From: Actinocrinis sp035653575
Lineage (GTDB): Bacteria; Actinomycetota; Actinomycetes; Streptomycetales; Catenulisporaceae
NCBI RefSeq assembly: GCF_035653575.1
Contig: NZ_DASRBQ010000180.1
Location: 1-64,000, forward strand
Length of the DNA: 64,000 bases
Direction: 5' to 3'
Of the stretch, positions 24,045 through 33,181 are shown piece by piece (within the stretch, counting starts at the first letter, position 1; each line of letters opens with the position of its first letter). A program made the translations under genes and the position numbers. The notes under the pieces are model-generated. The model was not told where the DNA came from, ran no database searches, and worked only from the letters and a program-made list of their open reading frames with translations.

Positions 24045-24277
24045 GTGCGGACGCGGCGCGGCGCACGTCAACCCTTTTCGGGTCATTACCGGCTGATCAC
24101 GGTTAGAGCACGACGCTTCCGCGTGATCGACTCGCGGCTTAGTCTGAGCCCACCACCGTCCCACCGGACGCGCTGGACGCTCCGGTGGGACGGCGATGAA
24201 GTCCCCGATCTTCCCGCGGTCTTCTCCGAACACCCCGGTTCCATCGTCCGAGCGATGCGCTGCTTACGATGTATCGC
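24045..24277 (+). promoter_or_regulatory. Gap between proC and the efflux operon, with -10 TACGAT
   Basis: No gene is seen in this 233-nt gap. TACGAT (24265-24270) lies 7 nt before GTG 24278, indicating a leaderless start for the efflux operon. There is no obvious terminator for proC apart from weak CCCTTTTCGGG-type pairing near 24071. Confidence 0.5.
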
Positions 24278-25672
24278 GTGAGCAGACTATGGGTCGGGAC
24301 CGGCCTCTTGCTGACGCTGGCCACGGCGGCCGCCACCCTCGCCGGCTGCACCTCGAACACTGATTCGCAGGTCAAGGTGGCCGCGGTCGGCTACGGCACG
24401 GTCGCCCAAGTGGTCCAGGCGCCCGCGAACATCGTGCCCAAAGCGCAGGTCAACCTCAGCGCCCCGGCGGACGGGTCGGTCGCCTCGCTCGCCGTCCAGG
24501 ACGGCCAGCGGGTGACGGCCGGTCAACTGCTCGGCGTCGTCTCCTCCCCGGCCGCGCAGCAGCAGCTCGCCGAGGCGAAGAAGGCGCGGGATCAGGCTTC
24601 TGCCGCGGGCGGCTCAGGCATCCAGACCACCGGCGCCGGCTTCACCCGGGCCGAGAACACCGCGCGCAGCAACGCGGATCGCGCCTTTAGCCAGGCCAGG
24701 ACGGCGGCGAAGCAGATCACCGATCCGGCGCTGCGCAAGGCGCTGCTGGATCAGATCTCCGCGACACAGAGCTCTTATGATGCCGCGATCAGCGCGGTCG
24801 GCGAGACGATCACCGAGTTCCAGCAGGGCCTCGCCTCGGCCTCGCAGGTGCTCGCGGCGCTCGGCCAGGCGCAGCAGACGCAGGCGCAGGCGGCCGTGGA
24901 CGTCGCCCAGCGGACCGTGGACGCGCTGACCATCACCGCACCGATCTCCGGCGTGGTGACGCTCGGCACCGGCCAGGCGAGCGCGGGCAGCGCCGGGCTC
25001 GGTTCACTCAGCCAACTGTTGTCCGGTGTGGCCTCCGGTTCCGGCGGCTCCGGATCAGGGGCCGCGGCGCTCGGCTCGGCGACGGGCGGCGGCTCGGGCT
25101 CGGGCGGATCGGCCTCCGGCGGCTCGGTGATCAGCGCGGGCAGCCCGGTGTCCTCGGGCGGGGCGCTGTTCACGATCACCGACGCGTCGAGTTTGTCGGT
25201 CACCGCGCAGGTCGACGAGACCGACGTGCTCACCGTCAAGCCCGGGGTCAGCGCGCACATCCAGCTCAACGCGGTGCCCGGCGCGGACTACCCGGGCACG
25301 GTCACGGCCGTCGATCCGAACTCCACGACCTCGACCCAGGGCGGCGTCACCTACACCGTGCGAATCAGCCTCGGCACCGGGAAGCTCTCCGACGGCTCGA
25401 CCGCGCCGACACCGCTGCCGGGCATGAGCGCCATCGCGGACCTCGACGTGCTGACCATCCAGCACGCGCTCTCGGTGCCCTCCGCCGCGCTGGTCACGGA
25501 CGGCAACGTGACCAGCGTGTGGATCGTCGAAGGCGGCGTCGCGCACAAGCAGGCGATCCGGCTCGGCGCGCAGGGCGACAAGACCGTGCAGGTCCTCGGC
25601 GGGCTCAGCGAGGGCGACCGGATCGTGATCGCGGGGGCCGACAAGGTCGCCGACGGTGACCACGTTGGCTGA
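24278..25672 (+). CDS. MacA-like efflux adaptor lipoprotein (HlyD/RND adaptor family)
   Basis: 464 residues. A lipoprotein signal peptide ends LATAAATLAGC (Cys 24). Then come half of a lipoyl domain (VASLAVQDGQRVTAGQLLGVV), a coiled-coil hairpin (~90-205), the second lipoyl half (ALTITAPISGVVTLG) carrying a ~60-residue Gly/Ser-rich insert, and beta-barrel and membrane-proximal domains (SVTAQVDETDVLTVKPG, GMSAIADLDVL). It links an ABC permease to export. GTG 24278 is preferred over ATG 24269 because TACGAT-N7-GTG is a leaderless start. It overlaps the ATPase gene by 17 nt. Confidence 0.9.
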   Translation: MSRLWVGTGLLLTLATAAATLAGCTSNTDSQVKVAAVGYGTVAQVVQAPANIVPKAQVNLSAPADGSVASLAVQDGQRVTAGQLLGVVSSPAAQQQLAEAKKARDQASAAGGSGIQTTGAGFTRAENTARSNADRAFSQARTAAKQITDPALRKALLDQISATQSSYDAAISAVGETITEFQQGLASASQVLAALGQAQQTQAQAAVDVAQRTVDALTITAPISGVVTLGTGQASAGSAGLGSLSQLLSGVASGSGGSGSGAAALGSATGGGSGSGGSASGGSVISAGSPVSSGGALFTITDASSLSVTAQVDETDVLTVKPGVSAHIQLNAVPGADYPGTVTAVDPNSTTSTQGGVTYTVRISLGTGKLSDGSTAPTPLPGMSAIADLDVLTIQHALSVPSAALVTDGNVTSVWIVEGGVAHKQAIRLGAQGDKTVQVLGGLSEGDRIVIAGADKVADGDHVG

Positions 25673-26519
25673 CGAGGCGGGCAACGCGGACCTGGCCACG
25701 GGAGCCGGCGCCGCGATCGAAGCGCGCGATGTTCGCCGGGTCTACAAGCTCGACGGCGTCGAGGTGGCCGCGCTGCGCGGAGTCTCGCTGCGCATCGACG
25801 AGGGCGAATACGTAGCGATCACCGGTCCTTCCGGCTCCGGCAAGTCCACGCTCATGCACCTGCTCGGCTGCCTGGACCGGCCGACCTCGGGCACGCTACT
25901 GATCGGCGGCCGCGACATCGCCAAGCTCGGCGACGCCGACCTGGCGCAGGTGCGCAACGAGGAGATCGGCTTCGTCTTCCAGGCCTTCCAACTCCTCGCG
26001 CGTACCTCGGCCCTCGACAACGTGGCGCTGCCGCTGATCTACCGGGGCGTCGGACGCGGCGAGCGGCGGCGCCGGGCGAAGGCGGCGCTGGAGGCGGTGC
26101 ACCTCGGCCACCGGCTTGGACATCGGCCGACCCAGCTCTCCGGCGGCGAGCAGCAGCGCGTGGCGATCGCGCGGGCGCTCGTCGGCGAGCCGCGGGTGCT
26201 GCTGGCCGACGAACCGACCGGCAACCTGGACACTGCCAACGGCGAAGAGGTCATGGCGATCCTGGAGCGGCTGAACCGGGAACGCGGCGTCGCGGTGGTG
26301 CTGGTGACTCACGAGGCTGAGATCGCGAAGCGGGCCCGCAGGTTGATCCGGATCCGCGACGGCGTGGTCGTGGAGGACACTGCGACCGCCGCGGAGGAAC
26401 GCCAGTCCGGCGTCGCGACGGCGCAGGGTGAACCAGGGCTCGATGACACTCTCGTGGACGGCGTCGCGATCACCGAGAACCTTTCGCTGGAGCGCGACCG
26501 GGCGACGGGACAGGTGTGA
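25656..26519 (+). CDS. MacB/LolD-type ABC exporter ATP-binding protein
   Basis: 287 residues. Walker A GPSGSGKST (~res 54-62), Q-loop VFQAFQLLART, signature LSGGEQQRVAIARAL, Walker B VLLADEPTGNLD and switch VVLVTHE. The family drives mechanotransmission exporters with an FtsX-type permease. A ~40-residue acidic C-terminal tail is extra. GTG 25656 overlaps the adaptor gene. The stop lies in the first of two 17-bp direct repeats that fill the gap to the permease. Confidence 0.95.
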   Translation: MTTLADEAGNADLATGAGAAIEARDVRRVYKLDGVEVAALRGVSLRIDEGEYVAITGPSGSGKSTLMHLLGCLDRPTSGTLLIGGRDIAKLGDADLAQVRNEEIGFVFQAFQLLARTSALDNVALPLIYRGVGRGERRRRAKAALEAVHLGHRLGHRPTQLSGGEQQRVAIARALVGEPRVLLADEPTGNLDTANGEEVMAILERLNRERGVAVVLVTHEAEIAKRARRLIRIRDGVVVEDTATAAEERQSGVATAQGEPGLDDTLVDGVAITENLSLERDRATGQV

Positions 26520-26549
26520 AGGTGGCACAGCCGTGAAGGTGGCACAGCC
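26516..26549 (+). repeat. 17-bp x2 tandem repeat between ATPase stop and permease start
   Basis: GTGAAGGTGGCACAGCC at 26516-26532 and 26533-26549, followed by GTGAA at 26550, the permease start. The first copy carries the ATPase stop (TGA 26517) and every copy begins GTGA, so the gap looks like an expanded GTGA stop/start overlap. Confidence 0.9.
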
Positions 26550-27734
26550 GTGAATCCGCTGGAATCCCTCCGCGTGGCGGGCGAATCGCTCGCCGCCAAC
26601 CGGCTGCGCTCGCTGCTGACCATGATCGGCGTGATCATCGGCGTCGCGGCCGTGGTGGTGCTCGTGGCCATCGGCGGCGGCGCGAAGAACATGGTGGAGA
26701 ACGAGGTCGAGGGCCTCGGCTCGAACATCATCCTGATAGTGCCCGGAAAGTTCGCCTTCGGGACCGCGCCCTCGGTCTCCCGGCTGCAGTTCTCAGACAT
26801 CGATCTCGCCTCGCGGATCGTCGGCTCGCCCGACGACGTGACCGCGAGCATCACCTCCGGCGAGGAGGTGCGCGCCGGGTCGCTGAACTACTTCTCCACC
26901 GTGCAGGGCCTCACCCAGACCGTGCCGGAGGTGTTCAACCGGCCTATCGCAGAGGGCGCATACCTGACCAAGGCCGACGTGGACACCGGCGCTCGGGTCG
27001 TCGTCCTCGGCGCCGACGTGGCCTCGACCCTCTTCCCGGGCGAGGATCCGGTCGGCCGGCCGGTGACCATCGCGGGCGTGCGCTTCCGAGTCGTCGGCGT
27101 CGCGGTACGGCGCGGCTCGGCGTTCGGAGTAAGTCAGGATTCGCAGGTAGACATTCCGATCACCGCGGCGCAGCGGCTGTTCGGCGTCTCCGCGATCCAG
27201 GACCTGGCGGTCAAGGCGCCGACGCCGGACCGGATCGGCCCGCTGTCGGACCAGCTGGTCGCCGCGCTGTCCGCCAAGTACCCCGGCGAGCAGTTCTCCG
27301 CGGTGACCCAGGATCAGATCCTCGGCACCATCGGCAAGATCCTCTCCCTGCTCACCCTGGTGCTGGCCGCGATCGCCGGGATCTCGCTGCTGGTCGGCGG
27401 GGTCGGGGTGTCGAACATCATGCTCGTCGGAGTCAGGGAACGAACACGCGAGATCGGGCTGCGCAAGGCGCTCGGCGCCCGGCAGCGCGATGTGATCCTC
27501 CAGTTCCTCATCGAGGCGGTGCTCCTCACCGCGGTCGGTGGCACGATCGGCATCCTGATCGGCGTCGGCGTCTCCGCCGCGGTCGGCGCGTTCAGCCCGC
27601 TGCCCACGGCGATCGCCTGGTGGTCTCCGGCCATGGCCTTCGCGGTCTCGGTCGCCGTCGGCGTGATCTTCGGCGTGGTCCCGGCCCGCCGCGCCGGTCG
27701 GCTCGACCCGGTCGTCGCCTTGCGCACCGATTAA
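26550..27734 (+). CDS. MacB/FtsX-type ABC exporter permease
   Basis: 394 residues with the MacB topology: TM1 (~22-45, LLTMIGVIIGVAAVVVLVAI), a large extracytoplasmic MacB-PCD domain (~46-270), and three C-terminal TMs (~280-390) with the FtsX-domain signatures GVGVSNIMLVGVRERTREIG and LRKALGARQRDV. With the adaptor and ATPase it forms a tripartite-like exporter adapted to a Gram-positive. The substrate is unknown. GTG 26550 is the third GTGAA of the repeat. A second, related operon lies at 50643-54252. Confidence 0.94.
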   Translation: MNPLESLRVAGESLAANRLRSLLTMIGVIIGVAAVVVLVAIGGGAKNMVENEVEGLGSNIILIVPGKFAFGTAPSVSRLQFSDIDLASRIVGSPDDVTASITSGEEVRAGSLNYFSTVQGLTQTVPEVFNRPIAEGAYLTKADVDTGARVVVLGADVASTLFPGEDPVGRPVTIAGVRFRVVGVAVRRGSAFGVSQDSQVDIPITAAQRLFGVSAIQDLAVKAPTPDRIGPLSDQLVAALSAKYPGEQFSAVTQDQILGTIGKILSLLTLVLAAIAGISLLVGGVGVSNIMLVGVRERTREIGLRKALGARQRDVILQFLIEAVLLTAVGGTIGILIGVGVSAAVGAFSPLPTAIAWWSPAMAFAVSVAVGVIFGVVPARRAGRLDPVVALRTD

Positions 27735-27807
27735 GCGGCGGACGGACTGAAGCAGTGCCAAACGATCAAATTGATCCAAATCCGCGCCCTGGCGCCCGGC
27801 GGCCGGT

Positions 27808-27813
27808 TACCCT
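27808..27813 (+). promoter_or_regulatory. -10 hexamer TACCCT (leaderless)
   Basis: TACCCT-N7-ATG (27821), with no ribosome site. Confidence 0.55.
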
Positions 27814-27820
27814 CGACGAT

Positions 27821-28657
27821 ATGAGCGCTCTGGTTCCGGTCCTCGCAGAACAGCTCGACCCGACCCGTGCGGCCCTGGTCGAGCATCTGACGGCGACCGG
27901 GATGGCGGGCCGGGTCGCCACCCCGCGGGAGAACAACCTGCTGCACTATCGGCTGCTGGCCGACCGCGATCCGTACTACCTGCTCGGCCTCGACCCCTCC
28001 GCGCACTGGACTCGTGACTCGGTGCTTGAACTGATGGTCCGCAAGGTCGGCGTCAGCCCTCTGCTGAACCACCGCTCTGGGCAGGACACCATCGACCCGG
28101 ACCGCACCGCCGACGCGCTGGACCGGTACGCCGCGCGCTTCGGCGTCGCGCTGCGCGATCGGCAGCGGGTGCTGTTCGCCACCGGGCATCCGCGCAACCT
28201 CGGCCCGCTCTACCAGCGCTTCGCCGCCCGGCTTCGGGAGGCCGGGGGGACCGTGGTGGAGGCGGCGCAGGGGTGGTCCTACGACGCCGCGACGCACTAC
28301 GGCCGCAAGCGGCTGGAGATCAGGTACGACCTCGGCGTCGCAATGGTCGAAGATCCCGGTGGGCCGGTCCACAGCCACGCCGCCCGGCCGATCCGCGCGG
28401 TGCTCGCCGAGCTGGCCGCGCACCGCGAGCCGCTGCCCGATCTGGTGCTGGCCGACCACGGCTGGTGCGGCGGCGCGGCGCAGGCCGGGGTGGACGCGAT
28501 CGGCTTCGCGGACTGCAATGACCCGGCCCTCTTCGTCGGCGAGGACGAGGGAACCGTGCAGGTGGCGGTGCCCTTGGACGACGGGCTCGACGCGGAGCAG
28601 TACGACCTGCTCGGCGACTACGTGCTCGCGCGAGCGCAACTCGTCGCGCAGGGCTAG
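27821..28657 (+). CDS. Conserved actinobacterial protein, putative phosphatase
   Basis: 278 soluble residues. Conserved-looking blocks are LLHYRLLADRDPYYLLGLD, VSPLLNHRSGQDTIDPD, VLFATGHPRNLGPLYQRF, WSYDAATHYGRKRLEIRYDLGVAM, LVLADHGWCGGAAQAG and IGFADCNDPALFVGE. As I recall, relatives sit near proC/ppx in Streptomyces and are labelled phosphatase, but no standard HAD, PTP or PAP motif is visible. The DHGWCGGA and FADCND blocks could be part of an active site; function is uncertain. ATG 27821 is fixed by TACCCT-N7-ATG. Confidence 0.7.
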   Translation: MSALVPVLAEQLDPTRAALVEHLTATGMAGRVATPRENNLLHYRLLADRDPYYLLGLDPSAHWTRDSVLELMVRKVGVSPLLNHRSGQDTIDPDRTADALDRYAARFGVALRDRQRVLFATGHPRNLGPLYQRFAARLREAGGTVVEAAQGWSYDAATHYGRKRLEIRYDLGVAMVEDPGGPVHSHAARPIRAVLAELAAHREPLPDLVLADHGWCGGAAQAGVDAIGFADCNDPALFVGEDEGTVQVAVPLDDGLDAEQYDLLGDYVLARAQLVAQG

Positions 28658-28910
28658 AGTCTGGCCAGGGCGGTTGGAGGACGGCAAGGCGCGGGTGCGC
28701 CGCTCACGCGTTCGACCGGGTCGTGCCGATCAAGATTGAGTACCCCTCGCCGCCACCGGCGCAAACCGGCGCAAGTTTCACTTTGGCAGCGTAATGACGA
28801 AGTAGGGATATCCCCATAATTCGGAATCGCTCTCCCCATTCGCACCAGCGGCAACTACTGTGGGAGACGAGACGCACACGCGTATGGACTATCGGACGGA
28901 GGGGATGCCG
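28658..28910 (+). promoter_or_regulatory. Upstream region of the HTH regulator gene
   Basis: No gene is supported in this 253-nt gap. It is somewhat AT-richer near 28775-28830 (ACTTTGGCAGCGTAATGACG, TAGGGATATCCCCATAATTCGG), probably the promoter. AGGGATATCCCC contains the palindrome GGGATATCCC (28804-28813), a possible operator. Confidence 0.4.
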
Positions 28911-29210
28911 GTGTCAACGCGCCTGCGCGAAAGGTGGATGACCCAGATGCCCAATGCCCAGTCGTCCGGGCCGGAGTCGGCCGCTGACGCCCCAAAGGCG
29001 CCGCAGCTGTTCGGTGACGGGACGGCGTTAGAGGACGTGAGCTTCCTCACGGTGGCCGAGGTCGCCGGGGTGATGCGGGTCTCCAAGATGACCGTCTACC
29101 GGATGGTCCATTCCGGAGAGCTGAGCGCGGTGCGGGTCGGACGCTCGTTCCGGGTGCCGGCCAAGGCGGTCCGCGAGTATCTGTCCGGCGCCTACGTGGG
29201 CACCGAGTAA
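28911..29210 (+). CDS. Excisionase-family helix-turn-helix regulator
   Basis: 99 residues: a polar N-terminal arm, then a MerR-like winged helix-turn-helix (~40-95) with FLTVAEVAGVMRVSKMTVYRMVHSGELSAVRVGRSFRVP and a C-terminal helix. Despite the excisionase label, this gene is chromosomal: relatives occupy the same place, beside the bS22 gene, in Streptomyces, and are likely regulators. GTG 28911 has GGAGGGG about 6-8 nt upstream; ATG 28905 is too close to it. Confidence 0.85.
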   Translation: MSTRLRERWMTQMPNAQSSGPESAADAPKAPQLFGDGTALEDVSFLTVAEVAGVMRVSKMTVYRMVHSGELSAVRVGRSFRVPAKAVREYLSGAYVGTE

Positions 29211-29216
29211 GTCGAC

Positions 29217-29304
29217 GGTGAAGGCGGGCTCGAACCGATCGCGAACCCGACGTCTGACACGTTCAGGCGGCGCGCCGCGAGACCGGTTCGAGTCCGCCTT
29301 CACC
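29217..29304. repeat. 21-bp-arm near-perfect inverted repeat
   Basis: The left arm 29217-29237 and right arm 29284-29304 are complementary at 20 of 21 positions, and the exception would be a G-U pair in RNA. The 46-nt loop contains CTGA/TCAG and the palindrome GGCGCGCC. The arms read CGGTTCGAGTCCGCC-like, recalling a tRNA T-arm and acceptor, but no D-arm or anticodon arm exists. It could terminate the HTH gene transcript or be a processed RNA or protein-binding structure. Confidence 0.85.
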
Positions 29305-29345
29305 ACGACATTCCCGCGGCGTTATCGGGCGCTGCCGCGGGCGGG

Positions 29346-29351
29346 TACCCT
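29346..29351 (+). promoter_or_regulatory. Candidate -10 TACCCT of the bS22 gene
   Basis: TACCCT lies 45 nt before the bS22 start, giving a short leader that includes the ribosome site GCGAGGG. Confidence 0.45.
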
Positions 29352-29396
29352 GGATCCCTGTCGTCACAACCGTGAAGAAGTGAGCGAGGGTTCCAA

Positions 29397-29495
29397 GTGG
29401 GCTCGGTCATCAAGAAGCGCCGCAAGCGCATGGCCAAGAAGAAGCACCGCAAGCTGCTGAAGAAGACGCGCATCCAGCGTCGTAACAAGAAGTAA
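29397..29495 (+). CDS. Small ribosomal subunit protein bS22 (AURKAIP1/COX24 domain)
   Basis: A 32-residue, extremely basic protein: it begins MGSVIKKRRKRM, then AKKKHRKLLKKTR and QRRNKK. It is the actinobacterial 30S protein bS22, known from mycobacterial ribosome structures. It is full length. GTG 29397 is preceded by GCGAGGG. The 190 nt that follow (29496-29685) hold no supported gene; a 60-residue frame there lacks a start signal. Confidence 0.96.
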   Translation: MGSVIKKRRKRMAKKKHRKLLKKTRIQRRNKK

Positions 29496-29685
29496 GCCGC
29501 GGCGGCGCATCTGTCATGAGGCGAGCGGCCGCGGTCTTGGTGTCCGGCGGCGGTGAAATCGCCGCCGGTTCGGCCCTACCCCGGCCTTATGGCGCGGCGT
29601 TACCGTCAGGCGGACAGCAGCTGAACGGCCGTGCCGCGGATCTCGCAGCACCTCCGGCGGATTTCACGCAGCGGCTCAGGAGGCG

Positions 29686-30863
29686 GTGGCGCGGTTGAGC
29701 GGTTCCGGGACCATCCTGGTGACGGGCGCGGCCCGGCGGCTCGGCGCGGCCGTGTTGCGGGACCTGCTGCGCCAAGGCGTGCCGGGAGACCCGCCGGTCG
29801 ACCGGATCGTCGCGGTGGACCTGCGCGAACCGTTGCCGGAGGACCGGGTCGAGGGCGTCGAGACGGTCGCCGCCGATCTGCGCACGCCCGAAATCGCCTC
29901 CCTCATCGCCCGGGTGCGCCCGCACACCGTGCTGCATCTGGACGTGCTGGCCGCGCCGTCACAGGCTGGCGGCCGCACGGTGATGAAGGAACGCAACGTC
30001 ATCGGCACGATGCAGTTGCTCGCCGCCTGCCAGAAGGCACCGAGCGTGCGCCGCCTCGTGATCAAGTCCTCGGCGGCGGTCTACGGCTGCGCACCGCGCG
30101 ATCCCGCGCTGTTCACCGAGGACACCCAGCCGCACCGGCCGCCGCGCGCGGGCTACGGCAAGGACGTGACCGAGGTCGAGGGCTACGTGCGCGGATTCTC
30201 GCGGCGCCGTCCCGACGTCGCGGTCACCATCCTGCGGTTCGCCAACTTCCTCGGCCCGGACGTGCAGACCGCGTTCGTCGACTACCTGTCGCTGCCGGTG
30301 CTGCCGACCGTGCTCGGCTTCGATCCGCGGCTGCAGTTCGTGCACATCGACGATGTCGTGCAGGCGGTTCGCATCGCCGCCGGGGACACCCATCCGGGCA
30401 CGTACAACATCGCCGGTTCCGGCCTGCTGACGATCTCGCAGATCGCGCGCCGCCTCGGCAAGCCGACCGTGCCGATCCCCGCGTTCGCAACGTCCACCTT
30501 CGGGGCGCTGCTCAAGCGCGCCGGGGTGGCCGATTTCACCGGCGACCAACTCAGCCTGTTGACGTACGGCCGGGTGCTCGACACCGAGCGGATGGTCGCG
30601 CGGCTCGGCTTCAAACCGCAGTACTCGACCGCGGAGGCGGTGTCCGCGCACGCCGAGGCGGCCGGGCTGCGCCCGCTGATCTCGCGGCGGTCGGTCGCGG
30701 CGGTCGAGCAGCGGCTCACCGCGCTGCTGGCCGGGCGCGCCGTGCGCCGGGAGAGCCGGCTGCTGAGCGAGGATGACGTTGACTTGGCCGACGACAACAA
30801 CGGCCGGGGCTACGCCGAGGACGTGCCGCGGCAGGACGACGCGGCCGACTGGAGGGAGGACGG

Positions 30864-30867
<4 letters not shown>
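29686..30867 (+). CDS. NAD-dependent epimerase/dehydratase-like SDR protein
   Basis: 393 residues of the extended SDR type. The nucleotide motif ILVTGAARRLGAAV is at the N-terminus (~res 9-22), then VHIDDVVQAV and GTYNIAGSGLLTISQIARRLG as in epimerases. The active-site YxxxK is not seen: the region reads RAGYGKDVTEVEGYV. Catalysis may therefore differ, or the protein may only bind dinucleotide. It overlaps the acyltransferase gene by 4 nt, suggesting a joint role in lipid or envelope metabolism. The start is GTG 29686 (AGGAGG two bases upstream, which is close) or TTG 29695. Confidence 0.88.
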
Positions 30868-31773
<906 letters not shown>

Positions 31774-31787
<14 letters not shown>

Positions 31788-31854
31788 AGCGGTGTTCTTC
31801 TAAAGCGGTGTTCTTCTAGAGCAGGGTTCCTCTACAGCGGCGGTCTTCCAACAG
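31774..31854 (+). repeat. 16-bp tandem repeat (about 5 decaying units) spanning the acyltransferase stop
   Basis: Units at 31774-31789, 31790-31805 and 31806-31821 (CGGTGTTCTTCTAGAG type), then more diverged units at 31822-31837 and 31838-31854. The first holds the stop codon. Similarity falls with distance from the gene. Confidence 0.9.
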
Positions 31855-31868
31855 CGACGCTCTCCTCA

Positions 31869-31894
31869 GGGCGCTGCCTTTCGGCAGCGCCCTT
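31869..31894. terminator. Bidirectional intrinsic terminator
   Basis: GGGCGCTGCC-TTTC-GGCAGCGCCC (31869-31892), a perfect 10-bp stem followed by TT, between the convergent acyltransferase and rsbN genes. Confidence 0.85.
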
Positions 31895-31906
31895 GCCGTG
31901 GAGGCG

Positions 31907-33181
31907 TCAGTCGGTCGGCGACGCGGTGGAGCCGGAGCCGCCCAGGCCGAGATCGATGCCGGGCAGACCAGGCAGCAGCGGGGGCAGGTTGATGCCCGTG
32001 GACGGCAGTATCGGCAGCGGAAGCTGAACCCCTATCGTCGGCGTCGCCGAGGCGGAGGGCTGCGCACTGGGGCTCGCGCCAGGGCTGCTCGACGCCTCGC
32101 CAGACGGCATGGCGCTGGGGCTGTGCGCAGCCGACGACTGGCCCGCGTGCGAAGGCGAGCCGTGCGCGGCGCCCGGGCCGCCCCCGGTGCCGCCGCCGGG
32201 CTCGATGCCGGAACTCGGCGTCGGCGCCGCTCCCGGATGCGGCATCGCGGCCGCCGCCTGCTGGAGCTGCCGGTAGAGGTCGTCCATCAGCGCCACGATC
32301 TGCGCCGGGCGCTTCTGCAGGGTCAGCGGCAGCTGCCAGGTCAGGTCCACCACCCGCTGCCGCTCGGTGAGCAGGAAGTCGGACAGCGCGTGCAGGGCCT
32401 GCTCGTCGCCGTGCTGGCGCACCTGGTCCAGCAGCAGCTGGCCGCCGTCGCCGATCATCGTCTGAAGATCCGTCAGCGCCTGGTCCAGGTACGCCGCGGT
32501 CGGCGAGCCCGGCACGTCGGCGTCGCGGCGGGAGAGCAGCGCGTCGATCTCGGACAGCCGGATGTCCGCGAGGTGCAGGTACTGGCCGCCGCGGTCGGTG
32601 GGCGAGCCGGACAGCGAGAGCTGGATGTTCTCGAACATCTTCTTAGCGCTGTACAGCGGGTCGCCGGGCACCGCGCCGGCGGAGGCGATGGCGATGCCGC
32701 CGACCGAGCCGGTCGCGACCGCCACGCCAACGCCCGCGGCCAGCAGCCGCCGCCGCCAGGCCGCCGAGATGCCGGTGTGCGAGGGGCGGGCTGAGACCGG
32801 CCGGCGCAGTCCCGCGTGCCGGCCGCCGCGCTGGGCGGGCACCTGGGCCTTGGCCGGTCCGGTGGCCAGCTCGGGGGTGAGCCGCACCAGCCGCTCGCGC
32901 AGCTGGGCGCGGAACGCCTCGTCCATGCCGGGCAGGGCCGCGTTGGCCCGCTCGACCCGCTGGGCCACCGCGACCAAGGTCGCCAGCTGGGCGGCGGGCG
33001 CGGATCCGGGACCGTCTGACGCGGAGTCGTACGCCGAAGCCGCGGCGTTCGCGTGAGCGCGCCGCGTCCCCGCGCCGCGGGAGCCGCCGGATCGCGCGCC
33101 GCTCAGCGCGAGGTCGAACTCCTCCGCGAGTCGGCGCTCGCCGGATCCCGACTGCCGAGCGCTGCCCCAGTGCTGTGCCAT
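31907..33181 (-). CDS. rsbN: RsbN-like membrane anti-sigma factor with DUF5667 domain
   Basis: 424 residues. The cytoplasmic part (~1-145) has a helical region MDEAFRAQLRERLVRL. One TM follows (~148-170, LLAAGVGVAVATGSVGGIAIAS), then an extracytoplasmic DUF5667 region (~170-300: GDPLYSAKKMFENIQL, LHLADIRLSEIDALL) and a Pro/Ser/Gly tail. Its position directly after bldN matches RsbN, the anti-sigma that holds BldN at the membrane in Streptomyces. Start ATG 33181 has a perfect AAGGAGGT. It has its own upstream region with a BldN-like promoter. Confidence 0.9.
   Translation of the reverse strand: MAQHWGSARQSGSGERRLAEEFDLALSGARSGGSRGAGTRRAHANAAASAYDSASDGPGSAPAAQLATLVAVAQRVERANAALPGMDEAFRAQLRERLVRLTPELATGPAKAQVPAQRGGRHAGLRRPVSARPSHTGISAAWRRRLLAAGVGVAVATGSVGGIAIASAGAVPGDPLYSAKKMFENIQLSLSGSPTDRGGQYLHLADIRLSEIDALLSRRDADVPGSPTAAYLDQALTDLQTMIGDGGQLLLDQVRQHGDEQALHALSDFLLTERQRVVDLTWQLPLTLQKRPAQIVALMDDLYRQLQQAAAAMPHPGAAPTPSSGIEPGGGTGGGPGAAHGSPSHAGQSSAAHSPSAMPSGEASSSPGASPSAQPSASATPTIGVQLPLPILPSTGINLPPLLPGLPGIDLGLGGSGSTASPTD

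Noticed and set aside
28911..29210. Reading this HTH gene as a second mobile-element excisionase
   Set aside because: No integrase is nearby, and relatives sit in the same conserved chromosomal order beside bS22.
29217..29304. A long (Sec-like) tRNA, because the right arm reads GGTTCGAGTCC and the ends pair
   Set aside because: The T-stem does not pair on itself, and there is no D-arm or anticodon arm; the similarity comes from one long inverted repeat.
29516..29698. A 60-residue frame between bS22 and the SDR gene
   Set aside because: It has no ribosome site or recognisable feature and runs into the SDR start; low-complexity Gly/Ala/Arg composition typical of chance frames in GC-rich DNA.
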